From NCBI RefSeq assembly GCF_900091525.1, contig NZ_FMCU01000032.1:2291-53471 (forward strand): DNA of 51,181 bases. Direction: 5' to 3'. The DNA comes from Micromonospora matsumotoense. GTDB lineage: Bacteria > Actinomycetota > Actinomycetes > Mycobacteriales > Micromonosporaceae. Below the pieces are notes generated by a model that saw only the letters and a program-made list of their open reading frames with translations, was not told the origin of the DNA and did not search any database. The first letter of the stretch is position 1. Each line of letters starts with the position of its first letter. This document shows positions 30,101-36,067 of this stretch, in pieces. The position numbers and the translations under genes were made by a program.

Positions 30101-31464
30101 TGACGCCGTTCGGCGTCGTCGAGCAGGTCGATGACGCTCAGACGGCGGTGCGGCTCGGTGCAGACGGCGGTGGCCACGCGAACGAACCGGTCGGCGATCC
30201 GCCGGGCGGAGGCGGCGTCGAAGAGGTCGGCGGCGACCACGAGCGTGCCGCGCAGCCCCGCTGGGGCACCGGTGGGGCTGCTGACCTCCTCGAACGTGAA
30301 CTCGCAGTCGAACTTGGCCGCCGAGGCGGCCATGTCGTCCCACTCGATGTGTAGACCGGGAAGGAACGGTGCGGCCGGTTGGGCGCCCTGATCCACGTTG
30401 TTGACCGTCAGCATCACCTGAAACAGCGGGTGCCGCGACAGCGAGCGGGTCGGCGACAGGTCCTCGACGAGCCGGTCGAACGGGAGGTCCTGGTGTTCGA
30501 ACGCGTCCCAGGTGGACCGGCGGACCCGGGCCAGCGTCTCGGTGAAGGTGGGGTCGCCGGTCAGGTCGGTGCGCAGGACCAGGGTGTTGACGAAGAAGCC
30601 GACAAGGTCGTCCAGGGCTACCTCGGTGCGGCCGGCGACGGGAGTGCCGATCGTGATGTCGGTGCCGGCGCCGAGCCGGGACAGCAGGACCGCGATCGCG
30701 GCCTGCACGACCATGAAGATGGTCACGCCCTCGCGCCGGGCGAGTTCGGCCAGACGGGCGTGGACGTCGGCGGGCAGGTCGAGTGCGACCACGTGGCTGT
30801 CGTGCCCGGCCACGGCCGGGCGAGGACGATCGAACGGCAGCGTCAGCTCCTCCGGGATCCCGGCGAGAGACCGTCGCCAGAAGGCGAGCTGCTGCGCGGC
30901 GAGGCTCTCCGGGTCGCGCTCGTCGCCGAGCAGTTCCTGGTGCCACAGCGCGTAGTCGGCATACTGCACCGGCAGCGCGGACCAGCCGGGCTCCTGCCCG
31001 GTGTGGCGGGCCGTGTACGCGGTGGCGAGGTCGCGAATGAGCGGACCGATGGACCAGCCGTCGGACGCGATGTGGTGCATCACGACGGCGAGCACGTGCT
31101 CGTCCGGGGCGGTGGTGAACAGCCAGGCGCGGATTGGCGCCTCACGCGCCAGGTCGAAGACGTGGCCCAGCGCGTCGGCGAGGGCCGCGTCGAGCTCGTC
31201 CGGGGCCGTCGTCACCTCGGTGAGCTGCCACCCCAGCTCGTCGACGGAGACGATGCGCTGCCGGGGCTCCCCGTCGATGACGGTGAGCAGCGTGCGCAGA
31301 ACCTCGTGCCGGTCAAGGGTGTCGCGCAGCGCTGCACCCAACGCGACCCGGTCGAGATCGCCGTGCAGTCGCAGCACCAACGGGGCGAGGTTGTAGAGGG
31401 TGCTCGGGCCTTCGAGCTGTTCGATGAACCAGAGTCGGCGCTGAGCGTACGACAACGGGATCAT
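18163..31464 (-). CDS. Four-module terminal NRPS2, (C-A-T)x4-TE
   Basis: 4433 aa. Carrier motifs LGGHSLL lie near residues 1001, 2029, 3068 and 4138; the TE domain (about 4185-4433) has Ser in GWSYGG near 4268, so it releases the product. Pocket codes read by eye: A1 D-V-F-S-A-A-I-V-Y (not assigned); A2 D-V-W-H-L-S-L-V-E (Ser); A3 D-L-T-K-V-G-H-I-G (Asp); A4 D-M-F-H-M-G-L-V-W (not assigned). C1, C3 and C4 have HHIAxDGWS. C2 (about 1050-1480) is of another type, opening DVYPLVPLQEGILFHHL and with HHLVQDH. No epimerisation or methylation domain is seen. The frame is open to 32145, but ATG 31464 follows AGGAGG and opens a normal C domain (IPLSYAQRRLW); the extension encodes an integrase remnant. 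Predicted segment: X-Ser-Asp-X. Confidence 0.96.
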   Translation of the reverse strand: MIPLSYAQRRLWFIEQLEGPSTLYNLAPLVLRLHGDLDRVALGAALRDTLDRHEVLRTLLTVIDGEPRQRIVSVDELGWQLTEVTTAPDELDAALADALGHVFDLAREAPIRAWLFTTAPDEHVLAVVMHHIASDGWSIGPLIRDLATAYTARHTGQEPGWSALPVQYADYALWHQELLGDERDPESLAAQQLAFWRRSLAGIPEELTLPFDRPRPAVAGHDSHVVALDLPADVHARLAELARREGVTIFMVVQAAIAVLLSRLGAGTDITIGTPVAGRTEVALDDLVGFFVNTLVLRTDLTGDPTFTETLARVRRSTWDAFEHQDLPFDRLVEDLSPTRSLSRHPLFQVMLTVNNVDQGAQPAAPFLPGLHIEWDDMAASAAKFDCEFTFEEVSSPTGAPAGLRGTLVVAADLFDAASARRIADRFVRVATAVCTEPHRRLSVIDLLDDAERRQLLVEWNGSPVERPAATLPELFAAQVARTPDAVAVLMGDTTLTYADVETRSDEVAQVLLARGVGPESVVGVCLERGIDLLVALLGILKAGGAYLSIDPAYPTDRVAFMIADAVPVAVITSPQTEDVLPLGVARLSVHDRVAAGTTVPRPPLRPDNPAYVMFTSGSTGRPKGVVVEHRSVANLVAWARERFGGAGFTRVLASTSLNFDVSVFELFGPLVSGGSIEVVPDLLALADQDREWDLSLVSAVPSALAQVLTGGVRATVGTVAFAGEALTPRAVADVRRALPGVRVANIYGPTEATVYSTEWYADGDLHGTPPIGRPVTNTRAYVLDGGLAPAPVGVAGELYLAGAGLARGYFGRAALTGERFVACPYAAGERMYRTGDLVRWNGDGQLEYLGRTDDQVKIRGFRIELGEVQAVVADHPDVAHAAVVAVNRHADDDTDKRLVAYLVPVSGADRAALPGAVQAYCSIRLPGHMVPSVCRVLDALPLNSSGKLDRAALPTPEFAAASRSGRSPADAREELLCAGFAEVLGVDQVGLDDDFFALGGHSLLVVRLVDWLRQRGVTVSVRALFQTPTPAGLATAAGARPVEVPPNAIPESADRITPEMLPMVALTQDEIDRIVSTVDGGAANVADVYPLVPLQEGILFHHLLTEGGGQDAYVLPTVLEFTGRDQLDRFLAALQHVVDRHDVFRTAVLWQDLPEPVQVVSRHARLPITEISLRRGDPAELVAAVGSAMDLSRAPLIDTHVAAVPGAATWLALVRIHHLVQDHMGLDLVVAEVQAFLAGRGTDLPAPAPLRDFVARTRAGGTAHEQHFADLLGDVTEPTAPYGLLDVRGDGSGQVHAGIRLDDELTSRLRQVARRLGTSPATVMHVVWARTVATLAGREDVVFGTVLLGRMNTGAAAARVPGPFINTLPVRVDVGQGTAREAVVAMRDQLAGLIEHEHASLAVAQQASGVASEVPLFTALLNYRHNEAPVVDPEPDVDVDGPRIVLSREYTNYPLMLSVDDFGDGMSLAVEATAPIDPAAVAALVRTATVGLVTALQADDDAPLADVAVLDTDERRRVVERFNDTTVAYAGGTLGELFEAQVLRSPDAVAVVFEGVGLTYAQLDVRASAVARFLVGRGVGPESVVGVRMSRGVDLVVALLGVVKAGGAYLPIDTSYPAERVELMARDAALVLESVEGLDGPPAPVRVDPRHPAYVIFTSGSTGRPKGVVNSHEGIVNRLRWMRDRCRSGVGDRVLQKTPFTFDVSVWEFFWPLVTGATLVVARPGGHQDPAYLAELIRTERITTAHFVPSMLEAFLPHAASCAGLTRVLCSGEALPQGVQDRFFELLPGVELHNLYGPTEAAVEVTAARCQAGHPVTIGGPVPNTRTYVLDARMRPVPVGVAGELYLAGVQVARGYAGRPGLTAERFVACPFGGRMYRTGDLVRWTSGGELEYLGRTDDQVKIRGMRVELDEVRAAVAGHPGVAGAAVVVRDGRLVAYVVGVDDGVREFVAARLPDYMVPTAVVVLPALPVTANGKLDRAALPAPEFSTGRGRAPANPREELLSAAFAEILGLDDVGVDDDFFALGGHSLLAVRLISRVRTLLGVEVPLRALFDAATPAGLAARLTGADQARAPLTVTERAGRVPLSYAQRRLWFINRLEGRNPSYNMPVVLDLEGVRPEVLEAALRDVIGRHEVLRTMFPTIGDEPYQHVTDMDALDWSVTVADVPDLDAAVAEAAAHPFDMSREVPIRAWWFNEAVLVVVVHHIAADGWSMAPLARDFSTAYAARLAGRAPGWAALPVQYADYTLWQRRVLGDEDAPGSLLSQQVTYWRQALAGVPEELALPFDRPRPSVASHGGHVVPIDVPAEVHARMIALARAQGVTVFMVMQAALALLLSRLGAGTDVPIGSAHAGRSDDALDDLVGLFVNTIVLRADLSLDPTFAELLLRVRSRVLADAEHQDVPFERLVEELAPTRSVARHPLFQVVLTKLDTVEAALDLPGVVVSGREGGTSTAKFDLDVLVGEVFDRDGAPAGLHGTVTVAADLFDRPWAQRIATWWARVLDAVTSDPQLRVHAVEILGDDELATVLRTWNDTAVPAAPTPILELFARQDPAAVAVVVDGTPTTYGELDARANRIANYLRAQGVGAETVVGLCLPRGVQMVAAILGVWKAGAAYLPVDAHQPVARMAHLLKDSLAVLVLTDHDLFDELPAGRVRIVALDDGILARCAGTTPHATVHPDNTAYVIYTSGSTGRPKGVAVSHRALANYVASVPDRLGFAPEGGRYALLQAQVTDLGNTILFASLTRGGELHIPSEDVVTDPVKVDAFLRDNAIDYLKAVPSHLAALTAAGADVMPRRALVLGGEAANLAWVRELLAKGTVYNHYGPTETTIGVLTTRLEPGDTVPIGTPIGDIRAYVLDAALRPVPAGVAGELYISGPGVARGYVRRPGLTAERFVACPYDGGGRMYRTGDRARWNTAGQIEFRGRTDDQVKIRGYRVELGEVQAVVAAHPEVDQAAVVARTDDGGEQRIVAYVVSEDAEDDLPGSVSTFVAARLPAHMVPVVVVLDALPLTSNGKLDRKALPALGLTATADARRHSTDVREEILRVAFAEVLGLPMVGPDDDFFSLGGHSLLAVRLISRIRTLLGVEVEVRVLFESPTPAGLLARLAEADEARAPLTPRPRPDRVPVSYGQRRLWFIAQLEGRTSTYNISRSVRLTGTVHPEVVEAALRDVLDRHEVLRTVYPVVDGEPYQLIRDVRDLPPLLTTATHPIEATAAVALAEANELDLSTDVPLHAWLFTESPDEHLLVVVVHHIATDGWSWAPLARDFATAYAARSEHRAPDWAPLPVQYADFALWQHEVLGDIADPGSVIARQVAHWRDALAGAPEELSLPFDKPRPAVASHRGHAVPVHIPAEVHARLMEIARTEGVTLFMVLHGALATLLSRLGAGDDIPIGSAIAGRTDEALDGLVGYFVNTFVLRADLSGDPSFGETLRRVRETSLAVFGNQDVPFERLVEELAPTRSLARHPLFQVMLLLENTAEVTVDLSDVDSGRGAPGGAATVKFDLDFSMAETRTADGAPAGLVGRLTGAVDLFEAASVERIAERWAQLLRMLAADPALRLGAVDLFEEAERHQVLRDWNDTALDRSGDTVVALFEAQAARTPDATAVVFAAVELTYAQLDARANRLARYLVERGVGPESIVATVFERTDDLIVALLGVIKAGGAYLPIDPAYPSDRTAYVIADAGVVCLLTSTDLRDHLSGFGVDSAGGVPVVFVDAPDVAADLAGRDPAPLGVALRPEHPMWVIYTSGSTGRPKGVLVEHRAIENFLVAMQDRFRLSVDDRLLAVSTVGCDMAGFEFYLPLVTGARIVLASQDQVLDPWELRRLVRDSGTTIVHATPSLWRGLVADTDDPVDWTGVRVMVGAEALPSDLGRTLVERAGGFDNLYGPTETTVWSTARHTTTDAVDISAIGGPVGNTQVYVLDAHLAPVPPGVAGELYIAGDGLARGYLGRPGLTAERFVARSYADAGERMYRTGDLVRWSADGELSFVGRADDQVKVRGFRVELREIEAVLAAHEGVGQSAVLLREDTPGDRRLVGYVVPADGRDVDPELGQLVRAAAQDRLPGYMVPAAIVVLDRFPLMPNGKLHRKALPRPEYDTGDVTRTRSDAVIEDTLCEVFAEVLGVPKVGAHDDFFALGGHSLLAVRWAELLRERGLTFAVRDLFVAPTVAALIERMDLSTMADGLDVLLPIRTKGDQPPVFCLPPAGGLSWSYSPLSRFVPKDTPLYGLQAPGLDGKRPLSTSLRDAATVSLEHIRSVQPTGPYHLLGWSYGGVLAQEIAVQLQAAGETVGALIILDQYPKDPGIQAVIGDEPAPDEETQLAALTEVVRKEAGAVLGNAPDEELRRFAVLWRNNFTCINAHEYGRFDGDALLVVADRNIPEGAPTGELWKPYITGEISEVRLPCGHEDLNTPAMLGQMWAAAARWLGRNGDAASS

Positions 31465-31580
31465 CAGGCTCCTCCTCGCGATGCCGGGACGCTGGCCACT
31501 CTCGCCGACAACAGGTGTTTGATCCATGTATTGGACGAGCCCATCGAAAGGTCTGGCAGGCCCACCCGGCACGTGCATTC

Positions 31581-31609
31581 GTTCAAGTGCCGAGGCACGG
31601 CAGTTGAAC
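31581..31609. promoter_or_regulatory. StrR-like operator, copy C (upstream of NRPS2)
   Basis: GTTCAAGTG, 11-nt spacer, CAGTTGAAC, 117 nt upstream of the NRPS2 start. It is the third copy with exactly the same spacing as those at 4393 and 9633. Confidence 0.75.
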
Positions 31610-31614
31610 GGACC

Positions 31615-31875
31615 AACCAGCTCGGTGGGAGTGGCGGACGCCCGGACGTACGTGCTGGTGGTCCCGACATCGCTGCCGCTGTCGGAGTGCCCGGCGTATG
31701 CCCGCGCCACGGCGTAGCCGACGTTCCGCTCGACCCACGTCGACGTCGTGTGCCGCAACCAGTGCTGATGATCTGCGGCACGTGCACCCCACGGCAGGTG
31801 CTCACCGAGGCGCACCCACAGGTGGTCGTAGCGCCGGTAGGTGATCGGCTGCCCGTTGCGGCACCGCAGCAGCTG
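31615..31875 (-). pseudogene. Tyrosine recombinase (phage integrase) C-terminal remnant
   Basis: About 87 codons, in frame with NRPS2 but upstream of its start. Recognisable integrase features: RNGQPITYRRYDHLW, the box II HxxR as HWLRHT, a later GHS, and TSTYVRA with the presumed nucleophile Tyr. The N-terminal half and the box I arginine are absent. The 5' end of the similarity falls at the hairpin 31876-31919 and the 3' end abuts the StrR-like operator. It cannot be active. A piece covering the box I side lies at 36068-36232. Confidence 0.8.
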
Positions 31876-31919
31876 CCCCGGTTTCCCCGACGCGATCCCT
31901 CGCGTCGGGGAAACCGGGG
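31876..31919. terminator. Perfect 20-bp hairpin
   Basis: The arms 31876-31895 and 31900-31919 are perfect reverse complements around loop TCCC; the left arm begins CCCCGGTTTCCCC. It is 77 nt downstream of the DUF998 stop and is the strongest hairpin in the window. It most likely terminates DUF998 and insulates the NRPS2 promoter. Confidence 0.8.
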
Positions 31920-31996
31920 TCGATTCACCGGATGTGATGGCGGTTTCGGACCTGGGGCTGGGTTCTGGTCGTTGATCGGCGTTGTGGAGCCGGCGG

Positions 31997-32686
31997 TCAG
32001 TTGCCTCTGGATGAGCTGGTCGCGGCGACGCGGGGTGCGCCAGAGTTGGCCCGGTTGCGGAGGAGTGCGATGGCGACGGCGAGTTGCCAGATGACGATGG
32101 TGTAGACGGAGCCGCGTTCGATCGCACCCGAGGGCAGGCCGGCATCGAAGGTGAGGAAGAGAGCGACTACGCAGACCAGGCCGAATGCTCCGACGACGAT
32201 GCTGACGAGGCCGATCAGCCGCGTCTCGGGAGTCTTTCGCCAGTGGATGCCCAGGACGAGGGCAAGCACGTTCCCGCCGACGATTGCCAGCGTTGCTCCG
32301 GTGAAGTGCAGGGGAAGCGTGCCGTTCTGCTGCGCCTGCAGGGAACCGTGGAAGGTCCCGACCAGGATGTAGCCGATCATGGTCACGACCCCCGTCACGG
32401 CGGTGAAGGTACGCCGCCCGCTGATCGTCCGCGATAGCAGCGCTGTGGCGATCCCGAACAGGATGCCCTGAACGATGAATCCGGAGTTCATGACGACGTG
32501 CAGCGGCGAGTTGAGTTCGCGGCCTTGGAACACCCCGGATGTTGCGGATCCGAGGTCGCTGATCCAGTTGTCGGCGTAGCTGTAGCGAGGTGACTTCCAT
32601 GCCGCGGCCGTGATCGCTTCGGCGGCGAGGTAGATCGTCAGGCCCAGAAGAAAGGTGGCAGCGGCGAGGGTGCGGAGCATCTTCAT
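31997..32686 (-). CDS. DUF998 integral membrane protein
   Basis: 229 aa with about six hydrophobic segments, and the family pattern SYADNWISDLGS after the first one. DUF998 proteins are uncharacterised and often sit next to TetR regulators. An 18-bp dyad resembling a TetR operator lies 23 nt upstream of its start, and a 20-bp hairpin follows. No sign of a link to peptide synthesis. Confidence 0.85.
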   Translation of the reverse strand: MKMLRTLAAATFLLGLTIYLAAEAITAAAWKSPRYSYADNWISDLGSATSGVFQGRELNSPLHVVMNSGFIVQGILFGIATALLSRTISGRRTFTAVTGVVTMIGYILVGTFHGSLQAQQNGTLPLHFTGATLAIVGGNVLALVLGIHWRKTPETRLIGLVSIVVGAFGLVCVVALFLTFDAGLPSGAIERGSVYTIVIWQLAVAIALLRNRANSGAPRVAATSSSRGN

Positions 32687-32708
32687 GATGTGATCCGTTC
32701 CGTCTAGG

Positions 32709-32726
32709 TGACTGATTGGTCGGTCA
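32709..32726. promoter_or_regulatory. TetR-like operator upstream of DUF998
   Basis: TGACTGA-TTGG-TCGGTCA, an 18-bp dyad with one mismatched pair, of the type bound by many TetR/AcrR repressors. It lies between the LtrA stop and the DUF998 start, so DUF998 probably has its own regulated promoter. Confidence 0.55.
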
Positions 32727-32758
32727 CACGTGGAGGGAGAGGTGTGTCAGGGGCCGAG

Positions 32759-34138
32759 TCACCGCACCGGAAGGGTCCATGAGCCACCAGGCGCGGCCGG
32801 TGGCGCTTCCTCAGTGGGAGCAGCCTGGATCGGCGTCAGTCGTCGTTCGAACCAGAGGTGGGCCAGGACTATCAGGGCCAGGTAGACCACGAGCGTGCGG
32901 CCACTGACGTTGGTGGCGAGCAGTCCGAGTAGGAGTGGGGCGGCGATGCCTGTGGTGACCCGTGAGATCGTCCTTGGCAGGTCGGAACTGTGGCTGGCGA
33001 CGCCGGTGACGACGCCGAGGGTGAAGTAGGCTGCGACCGCGCCGCACAGCAGCCAGCGACCTGGGCCGGACAGCGGGTCGGAGCCGTGCTGGACCACCAG
33101 TGCGAGCGGTACGGCGATGGTGGCGACGACGCCGGTGACCAGGCAGTGCAGGCCGAGGGCTGCGCGGGTGGGGATCCGGCCGGCGCGCAGGTGCGGCAGG
33201 CCGGCGTATCCGTAGACGACGGACAGGCCGAACATGCCGGCCAGCAGGATGAAGGATGCGATTGCGGTCGCCAGCAGGCCGAGGTCGTACCGTGCCTCGC
33301 TGGCGGCGGCGACGACCTGCACCACCGATTCGCCCAGCACGATGATCACGAAGAGGCCCAGCCGCTCGGAGAGGTGGGCCGGATCGACCGATACTCCGTG
33401 CATGACGGGTCCCGTGGCGTCGTGGCGGCCCCCTGCTCGTGGCCGACGCCGAGTACGTGCCGGCGCGGTCAGGTACGACTGGACCCGCTGAAGGATCCGG
33501 CTGCCGGACAGGACCACGATCAGCAGCAGGTCGAGACTGACTCCTGCGGCCCAGAGCGCGAGCTTCCAGTGTTCGTCGGCCCAGAGTGACGCGACCCAGG
33601 GCAGCAGTCCCGCCGAGTACTGCACCACCGGGAAGTCCAGCAGCACTGCGCCGCGTTGCCACGACTTGGACCCGTAGATGCGCGTGGCGATGTAGGCGAT
33701 GGCGAAGACGTTGAGCGGACGGATGTCGCTGCCGTGCCCGAGGACGGTGTGCGCCACTCCTGGCACGGACGCGGCCATGGTCCCGAGGCCGAACATGCCG
33801 ACCATCAGTCGCAACACGCGGGTCTGGCCGGCGGCGACGTTGCCGTACAGCATGAACGTCGTCCAGGACAGCCACAGGGCCAGGAACAGCAGTGCGTAGA
33901 GACCGAGCGCCGCCGCGTCCAGTTCAGGCCCGAGCACGTGTGCCAGCGCGGCCACGCCGGCCACCGCCACCAGATCGAAGAACAGCTCGGCCCAGCTCGC
34001 GTGCCGCTCGACCCTGTCTCTGGACTCTTCGTCGATGTTCACCACCGGCGGCCGCCGAGTGGTGACGTCGCGGTGATCACGGGTGCGCGGGTGATGCTGA
34101 TGTCGGACCTCCAGGATGAGATGGTCGGGTCGCGCCAT
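32759..34138 (-). CDS. Low-temperature-requirement A (LtrA) family membrane protein
   Basis: 459 aa with many hydrophobic segments. The family signature ERHASWAELFFDLVAVAGVAALAH is near the N-terminus, and the second signature ERLGLFVIIVLGESVVQ is in the middle. LtrA was named in Listeria for growth at low temperature; its molecular function is unknown. The frame extends upstream, but ATG 34138 lies 11 nt after the TetR stop, so I use it and consider the two co-transcribed. No strong ribosome site is visible. Confidence 0.86.
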   Translation of the reverse strand: MARPDHLILEVRHQHHPRTRDHRDVTTRRPPVVNIDEESRDRVERHASWAELFFDLVAVAGVAALAHVLGPELDAAALGLYALLFLALWLSWTTFMLYGNVAAGQTRVLRLMVGMFGLGTMAASVPGVAHTVLGHGSDIRPLNVFAIAYIATRIYGSKSWQRGAVLLDFPVVQYSAGLLPWVASLWADEHWKLALWAAGVSLDLLLIVVLSGSRILQRVQSYLTAPARTRRRPRAGGRHDATGPVMHGVSVDPAHLSERLGLFVIIVLGESVVQVVAAASEARYDLGLLATAIASFILLAGMFGLSVVYGYAGLPHLRAGRIPTRAALGLHCLVTGVVATIAVPLALVVQHGSDPLSGPGRWLLCGAVAAYFTLGVVTGVASHSSDLPRTISRVTTGIAAPLLLGLLATNVSGRTLVVYLALIVLAHLWFERRLTPIQAAPTEEAPPAAPGGSWTLPVR

Positions 34139-34148
34139 CGACGATCCG

Positions 34149-34739
34149 TCAGCTGACGGGGGCGCTGCCCGTAGGGATGTCGCGCAGGCCGCGGTCGAGA
34201 AAATTGACCATCCAGGTGAAGCTGTCATCGACAGGTGCGTCGATCTGGAACCCGCCGGCTGCTTCCAGGGTCGAGAACCCGTGCAGGACGCTGCGGAGCA
34301 TCCGCAGGGCGTGAATCTCCTGGCTGGAGTCCAGGTGGTAGCCGCGCAGCATGGCCGCCCAGGAGGCGACTACCCGTTCGACGGCGGGGATGATCGGGTC
34401 GTCGGGCCCGGTGGGGCGGGAAGCAGCATCGGCGGCCGCGTACTGGCCGGGGTGTTCCCGCACGTAGGTCCGCATCGCCTGCGCGCCGGCGGCGAGGGCA
34501 TCGCTGCCGGCCCGACCCTGAATGGCGTCGCGAATGGCGTCAGCGAACTCGGCCATGGCCCGGACAGCGATGCGGTGGGCCAGATCGGCCTGGCTGGTGA
34601 CGTGTTTGTAGAGCGCGGGGGTCTTGACGCCGAGCCGTTCGGCGAGGAGGCCCATGCTGAGGTTCGCGAAGCCGATCTCGTCGATCAGGGCGGCGCCTGC
34701 TTCGGTGACCGACAGCGGGGTGAGCCGGGCCCTAGGCAT
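34149..34739 (-). CDS. TetR-family transcriptional regulator
   Basis: 196 aa. N-terminal HTH with the TetR pattern ALIDEIGFANLSMGLLAERLGVKTPALYKHV. The C-terminal half fits the WHG-type ligand domain (LRSVLHGFSTLEAAGGF, SFTWMVNFLDRGL). The ATG overlaps the upstream hydrolase stop by 8 nt, so translation is coupled. It probably represses this hydrolase-tetR-ltrA unit through the dyads at 35588-35624. Confidence 0.92.
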   Translation of the reverse strand: MPRARLTPLSVTEAGAALIDEIGFANLSMGLLAERLGVKTPALYKHVTSQADLAHRIAVRAMAEFADAIRDAIQGRAGSDALAAGAQAMRTYVREHPGQYAAADAASRPTGPDDPIIPAVERVVASWAAMLRGYHLDSSQEIHALRMLRSVLHGFSTLEAAGGFQIDAPVDDSFTWMVNFLDRGLRDIPTGSAPVS

Positions 34740-35568
34740 TCGCCAGCGTCTTGTCGAGGAAAGGCCGGGCCAGCGCGAGGACCTGATCTGGTGTCTGGGC
34801 GTGCGGGTAGTGCCCGGCACCCTCGATGATGGCGAGTTCGCCGACGCCCCTGCGCAGATCGGCGATGATCTTCTCGCCCTCGGCGCGGGGGTCGGCCCAG
34901 TCGGGGTCGAGGCTGCCCTCGATGACCAGGACCGGGCAGGTGACGTTGGCCAGCTGCGCGCCGGCGTCGGTCGGGCTGGTCTTACACATGGCCTGCAGGA
35001 CCTTTATCCGGCCGGGCTCGTTCAGCTTCGCCTCGATACGCGCCAGTTCGGTGTCCCAGTCGGCGGGCTTGACCGGGTACGCCACGTCGAGGTACTTCTT
35101 CCAGCTCGCCAGACGCCCCAGAACCATCACCTGCGCCATCTGGCTGTAGCCGCTCCGGAAGCGCTTCACCCGCATCAGCCCGCCGAGATCGAGGGGTTGT
35201 ACGCGGGTGAACGGCGCCAGCTCGATGACGCCGTTGATCAGATCGGGCGCGATGGCCGCCGCGATGGTCGCCGCACCTCCGCTGATCGACTGACCGATGA
35301 TCACGGCGGGCCCGCCCAGGTGGCGCACCACGGCGACGAGGTCGCCCGCGATGTCGGTGCGGCTGTAGCCGTCCCAGCCCAGGCTGGAGTCGCCGCAGCC
35401 GCGGATGTCGACGTTGGCGACCCGGTACCCCGCGCCGGCCAGGGCCGGAGCGAGGAAACGGTAGGAGTGCCGGCTGTCGCCGATCCCGTGCGCCAGGACC
35501 ACGAGAGGACCCTGCCCGGACACCTCATAGGCGAGGTTGTTGCCGGCGATGCTCAAGTACTCGGTCAC
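34732..35568 (-). CDS. Alpha/beta hydrolase (TetR-linked)
   Basis: 278 aa. Oxyanion region HGIGDSRHSY, nucleophile Ser94 in GQSISGG, acid in EGSLDPDW, His in GAGHYPH, so the triad is complete. It is the first gene of a unit with TetR and LtrA, behind a dyad-rich promoter. It probably acts on a small ester or epoxide that is also the TetR ligand; this is inference from context. Confidence 0.9.
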   Translation of the reverse strand: MTEYLSIAGNNLAYEVSGQGPLVVLAHGIGDSRHSYRFLAPALAGAGYRVANVDIRGCGDSSLGWDGYSRTDIAGDLVAVVRHLGGPAVIIGQSISGGAATIAAAIAPDLINGVIELAPFTRVQPLDLGGLMRVKRFRSGYSQMAQVMVLGRLASWKKYLDVAYPVKPADWDTELARIEAKLNEPGRIKVLQAMCKTSPTDAGAQLANVTCPVLVIEGSLDPDWADPRAEGEKIIADLRRGVGELAIIEGAGHYPHAQTPDQVLALARPFLDKTLANA

Positions 35569-35587
35569 TGACGACCTCCACAGGTTT

Positions 35588-35624
35588 GGTTAACGGCGCT
35601 TCCTGTAAGTTAATGGCGTTAACC
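35588..35624. promoter_or_regulatory. Operator candidates for the TetR regulator
   Basis: GGTTAACG (35588-35595) and its reverse complement CGTTAACC (35617-35624). Nested with the second is GTTAA-TGGCG-TTAAC (35609-35623). All lie 20-56 nt upstream of the hydrolase start. The AT-rich palindromes stand out in this GC-rich DNA and fit a dimeric TetR protein. Confidence 0.65.
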
Positions 35625-35639
35625 AGCTGTGTCAAGTGA

Positions 35640-36067
35640 TCTTCCTCGACGGCTCGATCCTTGAAGACAACGGCAGTGAAACCAACACCAAGCGCCTGCT
35701 CAGCCCGCTGGTGACGGCAGTTGATCTCAGCCGTATCGGTGGGCCGCGCATCGCTGATCCTCACCGGGCGCCAACTTCGGTGCGGAAAGGGCCACGCCCG
35801 GTCGCCGGCCACTCGGAGCAGGTTCTTTCCCGGGTGCGGCCCGGCACGCCTTCGCGGTGGGCGGTCGCGATCTCGGCACGGCGGCCCTGTGGTCGCCCCG
35901 AGTGTTTCGCGCCTCACCCCACAGATGCCTACCGAGCTTGAGCAGCACCTCCCGTAGGCCGAGGGCCGGTTCGCCGATTGATTCGGCTTCGCCTTCGCGG
36001 TCCTTTGCGGCACCGCCGTGGCTCATACCACTCTCCCCACCTACAGTTATCGATCACCCACAGGAGG
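35640..36067. other. Region without a recognisable gene
   Basis: Several frames are open on both strands but none reads as a known family or has a good start signal. It borders the integrase remnant at 36068. Confidence 0.4.

Noticed and set aside
34139..34228. Longer LtrA start overlapping tetR
   Set aside because: The extra 30 residues are not membrane-protein-like and would overlap the TetR gene; ATG 34138 fits the operon spacing.
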